Shown here: positions 60,521 to 64,000 of the stretch, one piece after another
Numbering within the stretch: position 1 is the stretch's first letter
How the letters are laid out: each line of letters starts with the position of its first letter
NCBI GenBank assembly: GCA_946221915.1
Contig: CAMIKG010000002.1
Coordinates: 124,001 to 188,000, forward strand
Direction of reading: 5' to 3'
Length of the DNA stretch: 64,000 nt
From: an uncultured Erwinia sp.
Lineage (GTDB): Bacteria; Pseudomonadota; Gammaproteobacteria; Enterobacterales; Enterobacteriaceae
Made by a program: the position numbers and the translations under genes
The notes under the pieces: model-generated
The model's database searches: none
Told to the model about the DNA's origin: nothing
The model's input: only the letters and a program-made list of their open reading frames with translations

Positions 60521-62881
60521 TCAAAACAGCCCTAACTGTCCGGTAATGAGTGTAGCAAAATCATCGCCGACAAACGGCAGGATACCCTCAGCCACCGGCT
60601 GCAACTGGCGTGTAAGGTAGTGATCGTAATCAAGCGGCGTGACGCGCGCTTCCAGCGGTTCCGGGCCAGAAGTGGCCATCACATATTTTATGGAACCGCG
60701 ATTCTGATACTGCAGCGGACGTCCCAGTTTACGGTTTTGTTCATCCGCCAGCCGCGCGGCGCGCACGTGCGGCGGCACATTGCGTTCATACTCGTTCAGG
60801 GGGCGGCGCAGCTGTTTTTTATACACCAGGCGATCATCGAGTTCGCCATCAAGCAACTGGCGCACGGTTTCGCGAATAAAATCCTGATACGGCTGATGCA
60901 AAAAAATGCGCTGGTACAGCTCCTGCTGGAACTGTTGCGCCAGCGGCGTCCAGTCAGTGCGCACGGTCTCCAGTCCTTTAAACACCATCTGCTGCTGACC
61001 ATTGGCAGTGATAAAACCGGCATAACGTTTTTTACTGCCTTGCTCGGCACCGCGAATGGTCGGCATCAGAAAACGGCTGAAATGGGTTTCAAACTCCAGC
61101 TCCAGCGCGCTTTCCAGTCCATACTGCTGCTGTAAATGATCGCGCCACCACTGGTTGACTTTGCTCACCAGCTGGCGGCCAATTGCGCTGGCCTGCTCTT
61201 CGCTGTGGGCGGACTTCAGCCAGACAAAGGTGGAGTCGGTATCGCCATAAATCACATCGTAGCCTTCCGCCTCAATCAGTTCGCGCGTCAGGCGCATAAT
61301 CTCATGACCACGCAGGGTGATGGAGGAGGCCAGCCGCGGATCGAAGAAGCGGCAGGCGCTGGTGCCCAGCACGCCGTAAAAGGCGTTCATAATGATTTTC
61401 AGCGCCTGCGACAGCGGCTTGTTGCCCTGTTTTTTTGCCGCTTCGCGTCCCTGCCAGATTTGCTGCACAATGCCGGGAAGACAGTGTTCACTGCGTGAGA
61501 AACGCGCGTGGCGGAAGCCAGGCACGGAATGGGCATCGTCCGGAGTGGCCAGTCCGGCCACCAGTCCCACCGGGTCAATCAGGAAACTGCGGATAATCGA
61601 CGGATACAGACTCTTGTAGTCGAGTACCAGCACCGAATCGTACAATCCGGGACGTGAATCCATCACATAGCCGCCGGGGCTGGCTTCCGGTGCGACTTCG
61701 CCCAGATTCGGCGCCACATAGCCGATGCGATGCATACGTGGCAGATAGAGATGGGTAAACGACGCAACGGAACCGCCATGGCGATCCACCGCCAGTCCGT
61801 TGACCGACGCGCGTTCCAGCAGGAAAGGCATCAGCTGGGTATGGTGAAAAATACGCGTCACCAGCTCGCAGTCTTTCAGGTTATAACGCGCCAGCGCCGG
61901 TTTATCACTGGCAAAGCGCTGGTTGATCTCCTCCATGCGCTGCCACGGATTATCAATCGCCTTGCCTTCGCCCAGCAGTTCGCGCGACACCGCTTCAAGG
62001 CTGAAGGAGGAGAAGTTCCAGAAGGCGGATTTCAGCGCTTCAATGCCGTCAATAATCAGCCGCCCGGTGGCCTGAGCGAAAAATACGCCGGGTTTAAAGC
62101 CATGTTCGCGCCACTCCAGCGGCTGTTGATCGCGGCCAAAACGCAGCGGGATGCCGTAACGGTCGGCGTGCTTCTGCAGCACACGCAGGTCAAACTGCAC
62201 TACGTTCCAGCCAATCACCACGTCCGGGTCGTACTGCTGCAGCCAGGCGTTAAGTTTCTCCAGCAGCTGTGGGCGGCTGTCGACATATTCGAGGTTGAAG
62301 TCCAGCTGACTGGCATCGCCATTTGCCGGGCCGAGCATATACACATCGCGCCGTCCGCAGCCTTCCAGGCCAATACAGTAAAGCTCGCCGTGCTGGGTGG
62401 TTTCGATATCCAGCGACAGCCATTTCAGCGCCGGGCGATAGTCAGGATGCGGTTTCAGCCTGGCATTAACCAGCTGGCTGCCGGAAGGCTGGCCGCTGAA
62501 CCAGACCGGCGCGGTGATAAAACGCTCCATCAGAAAGCGTTCCGGCGGGCGGATATCGGCTTCATACACCGTAATACCCTGTTCACGCAGCAACTTTTCC
62601 AGCCGCTGCAGCTGGCGATACTGACGGCAGTAGAGCGCAAAGACCGGGCGCAGGCGGAAATCTTTCAGCTCCAGTGTGGCAATGCGGTAGTGGCGTTCAT
62701 CTGCCAGCAGCTGCTGCACGCGCGGCAGAAACTCCTGCGGAATGAAAGCGACGGCTTCCTGTTCTGGCAACACCAGCCGTTGCGGCCCGTTGTCGGTCGC
62801 CAGCCACAGCACCACTTCGCAGCCGGAAGCGGTATCGCGCCAGTGGCGTGTCAGTAAAAAACCTGCGCGTGCGTTGTCCAC
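60521..62881 (-). CDS. polB: DNA polymerase II
   Basis: 786 residues (E. coli 783), GTG start (complement of 62879-62881) matching the E. coli N-terminus closely after three extra residues. Family B polymerase: exonuclease I motif LSLDIETT, motif A LVLDYKSLYPSII, the motif B lysine region KIIMNAFYGVLG, and motif C VIYGDTDSTF. It acts in SOS-induced translesion synthesis and replication restart. A LexA box lies 40 bases upstream. In E. coli the next gene is araD; here a type VI gene follows. Confidence 0.97.
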   Translation of the reverse strand: MDNARAGFLLTRHWRDTASGCEVVLWLATDNGPQRLVLPEQEAVAFIPQEFLPRVQQLLADERHYRIATLELKDFRLRPVFALYCRQYRQLQRLEKLLREQGITVYEADIRPPERFLMERFITAPVWFSGQPSGSQLVNARLKPHPDYRPALKWLSLDIETTQHGELYCIGLEGCGRRDVYMLGPANGDASQLDFNLEYVDSRPQLLEKLNAWLQQYDPDVVIGWNVVQFDLRVLQKHADRYGIPLRFGRDQQPLEWREHGFKPGVFFAQATGRLIIDGIEALKSAFWNFSSFSLEAVSRELLGEGKAIDNPWQRMEEINQRFASDKPALARYNLKDCELVTRIFHHTQLMPFLLERASVNGLAVDRHGGSVASFTHLYLPRMHRIGYVAPNLGEVAPEASPGGYVMDSRPGLYDSVLVLDYKSLYPSIIRSFLIDPVGLVAGLATPDDAHSVPGFRHARFSRSEHCLPGIVQQIWQGREAAKKQGNKPLSQALKIIMNAFYGVLGTSACRFFDPRLASSITLRGHEIMRLTRELIEAEGYDVIYGDTDSTFVWLKSAHSEEQASAIGRQLVSKVNQWWRDHLQQQYGLESALELEFETHFSRFLMPTIRGAEQGSKKRYAGFITANGQQQMVFKGLETVRTDWTPLAQQFQQELYQRIFLHQPYQDFIRETVRQLLDGELDDRLVYKKQLRRPLNEYERNVPPHVRAARLADEQNRKLGRPLQYQNRGSIKYVMATSGPEPLEARVTPLDYDHYLTRQLQPVAEGILPFVGDDFATLITGQLGLF

Positions 62882-62920
62882 CCGGAACCCTTTGTCATGT
62901 TAACTGTGGCTAAGAATAGC

Positions 62921-62936
62921 ATGTTTATTTATACAG
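62921..62936 (-). promoter_or_regulatory. LexA (SOS) box of polB
   Basis: Read on the minus strand: CTGTATAAATAAACAT, one base from the CTGT-N8-ACAG core, 40 bases before the polB GTG. polB (dinA) is a known LexA target. Confidence 0.82.
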
Positions 62937-63083
62937 TTCTCGCCTTCTCCCCGCACAATGGGACGGGCGTCGCCTGGCGCACTGTACCAGCAGCTGCTAT
63001 AACCTGGATGCACGCACACGTATCACGGACAGATACCGAAAAAGCACCTGGCTGGCGCCAGGCTCACGATAAGGATATTTCGC

Positions 63084-64000
63084 ATGGAACGCGTTGTGAT
63101 AGTCCACACCCCGCTGGGCGACGATCGCCTGCTGTTCAAGGCCTTACAGGGCACAGAGCAGCTCTCCACACTGTATGAATTCACCATTGAGTTATTGAGC
63201 ACTGACCATCACCTGGCTCTGTCTCCTTTGCTGGGCGAGACACTAACGGTCGAGCTTATCCCTGAAAGCGCGCCGTCGCGTTATTTTACCGGCGTGATTG
63301 CGCAAATCAGCTATCTCGGTCGTGAAGAGCATGGCGAGCGTTACGCACGCTATCTGGCGATCATCCGTCCCGCCTTGTGGTATCTGACGCAAAACCGCGA
63401 CTGCCGCATCTGGCAGGAGAAAACTGTACCCGAGATCCTCTGCGATGTGCTGCGTCGTCACGGTGTCCCGTTTCGCAACCGGCTCAGCTGGCACTATCGT
63501 TGCTGGCAGTATTGTGTGCAGTATCAGGAGAGCGACTTCGCCTTTATCAGCCGCCTGATGGAGCATGAAGGTATCTGTTACTGGTTTGAGCATCAGCCGG
63601 ACCGTCAGGTGATGGTGCTGGCGGATGCGCCACAGGCGCACGGCGCGCTGCCCGGCAGGGAACAGCACCTGCTGCAGCGTTCCGATACCACCCGCTGGCA
63701 ACTCAGCCACAACATCGCCCCGGCACTCTGCAGCCTTGATGACTATGACTTCCGCCAGCCGCGCGCAAATCTGCTCGCGGCCCGACAAAACCCTGACTCC
63801 TGCGCCACGGTTCACAGCGAGATGTTCGACTGGCCGGGGCATTTTACCGATCGACAGCAGGGCGAGTTCTATGCGCGGGTACGTCAGCAGGAGTGCGCCG
63901 CGCGCCAGCAGCAGCTGACCGGCAGCACGGATACCTGCGCGATTGCCTGCGGTTATCTGTTTACACTGGAGGACAGCACACGGCCAGCGGATGAGCGGCA
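63084..64000 (+). CDS. vgrG: Type VI secretion spike protein VgrG/TssI (partial, N-terminal part)
   Basis: 305 codons are visible, open at the right edge. The N-terminus MERVVIVHTPLGDDRLLFKAL and the segments YEFTIELLS, YFTGVIAQISYLG, VQYQESDFAFISRLMEHEGICYWFEH (cut here) and QPRANLLAA match the gp27-like base of VgrG. AAGGA (63071-63075) precedes the ATG. VgrG trimers form the spike of the contractile type VI apparatus and carry effectors. It starts 200 bases after polB with its own promoter region, so it opens either an orphan vgrG/effector island or a whole cluster beyond the window. C-terminal extension unknown. Confidence 0.92.
   Translation, partial: MERVVIVHTPLGDDRLLFKALQGTEQLSTLYEFTIELLSTDHHLALSPLLGETLTVELIPESAPSRYFTGVIAQISYLGREEHGERYARYLAIIRPALWYLTQNRDCRIWQEKTVPEILCDVLRRHGVPFRNRLSWHYRCWQYCVQYQESDFAFISRLMEHEGICYWFEHQPDRQVMVLADAPQAHGALPGREQHLLQRSDTTRWQLSHNIAPALCSLDDYDFRQPRANLLAARQNPDSCATVHSEMFDWPGHFTDRQQGEFYARVRQQECAARQQQLTGSTDTCAIACGYLFTLEDSTRPADER

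Noticed and set aside
61730..62857. 375-codon plus-strand frame opposite polB
   Set aside because: Antisense shadow of a well-identified polymerase gene, with no ribosome site or homology.
63243..63842. 199-codon minus-strand frame at the right edge
   Set aside because: It is antisense to the vgrG reading frame that runs open from 63084 to the window end and has clear VgrG similarity.

Overview
The window is chromosomal DNA of a gamma-proteobacterium of the order Enterobacterales. It most resembles the Erwiniaceae (Pantoea/Erwinia type). Gene order follows the Escherichia coli 0-1.5 minute region closely: yjtD, thrLABC, yaaA, talB, mog, dnaKJ, nhaAR, rpsT, ribF-ileS-lspA-fkpB-ispH, dapB, carAB, folA, apaHG-rsmA-pdxA-surA-lptD, djlA, rluA, rapA, polB. 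Between these blocks sit genes that E. coli K-12 lacks here. Family and lineage calls rest on recognising protein sequences by eye; no search was run.

Layout. 1-5.3 kb: end of yjtD, then the threonine operon with an intact attenuator peptide. 5.3-9.5 kb: yaaA (minus), talB, mog and an MHS-family MFS transporter in place of E. coli satP. 9.5-13.1 kb: a repeat-rich spacer with a textbook sigma-32 promoter, then dnaK-dnaJ. 13.1-16 kb: a lambda Bor-like lipoprotein gene with a one-base frameshift just after its start codon, then nhaA and nhaR. 16-23.4 kb: rpsT (UUG start) divergent from the tightly packed ribF-ileS-lspA-fkpB-ispH cluster, then dapB. 23.4-28.4 kb: carAB behind a long control region with recognisable RutR, PurR and ArgR sites.

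Accessory region 28.5-48.6 kb. A small coiled-coil membrane protein is followed by a divergent pair, a secreted alpha/beta hydrolase and a lipoprotein pectin methylesterase. Each of the pair has its own KdgR-like operator, which points to plant-pectin use. After folA, a block of about 16 kb splits the E. coli neighbours folA and apaH. It holds a three-gene signalling operon (MASE1-like membrane protein, RcsB/EvgA-type regulator, BvgS/EvgS-type hybrid kinase), a second regulator whose receiver has lost every phosphorylation residue, an 88-residue HTH-only LysR protein, and a 12-gene minus-strand operon with a divergent prepilin peptidase. That operon encodes a hybrid type II secretion/type IV pilus machine: PilM/N/O/P-like platform, GspE and GspF, TPR-secretin lipoprotein, GspG-like major pseudopilin, three more pseudopilins and a lytic transglycosylase. 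It is the best candidate for an under-described system in the window.

48.6-64 kb: conserved envelope and nucleic-acid genes follow, with polB preceded by a LexA box. The window ends inside a vgrG gene of a type VI secretion system that starts straight after polB.
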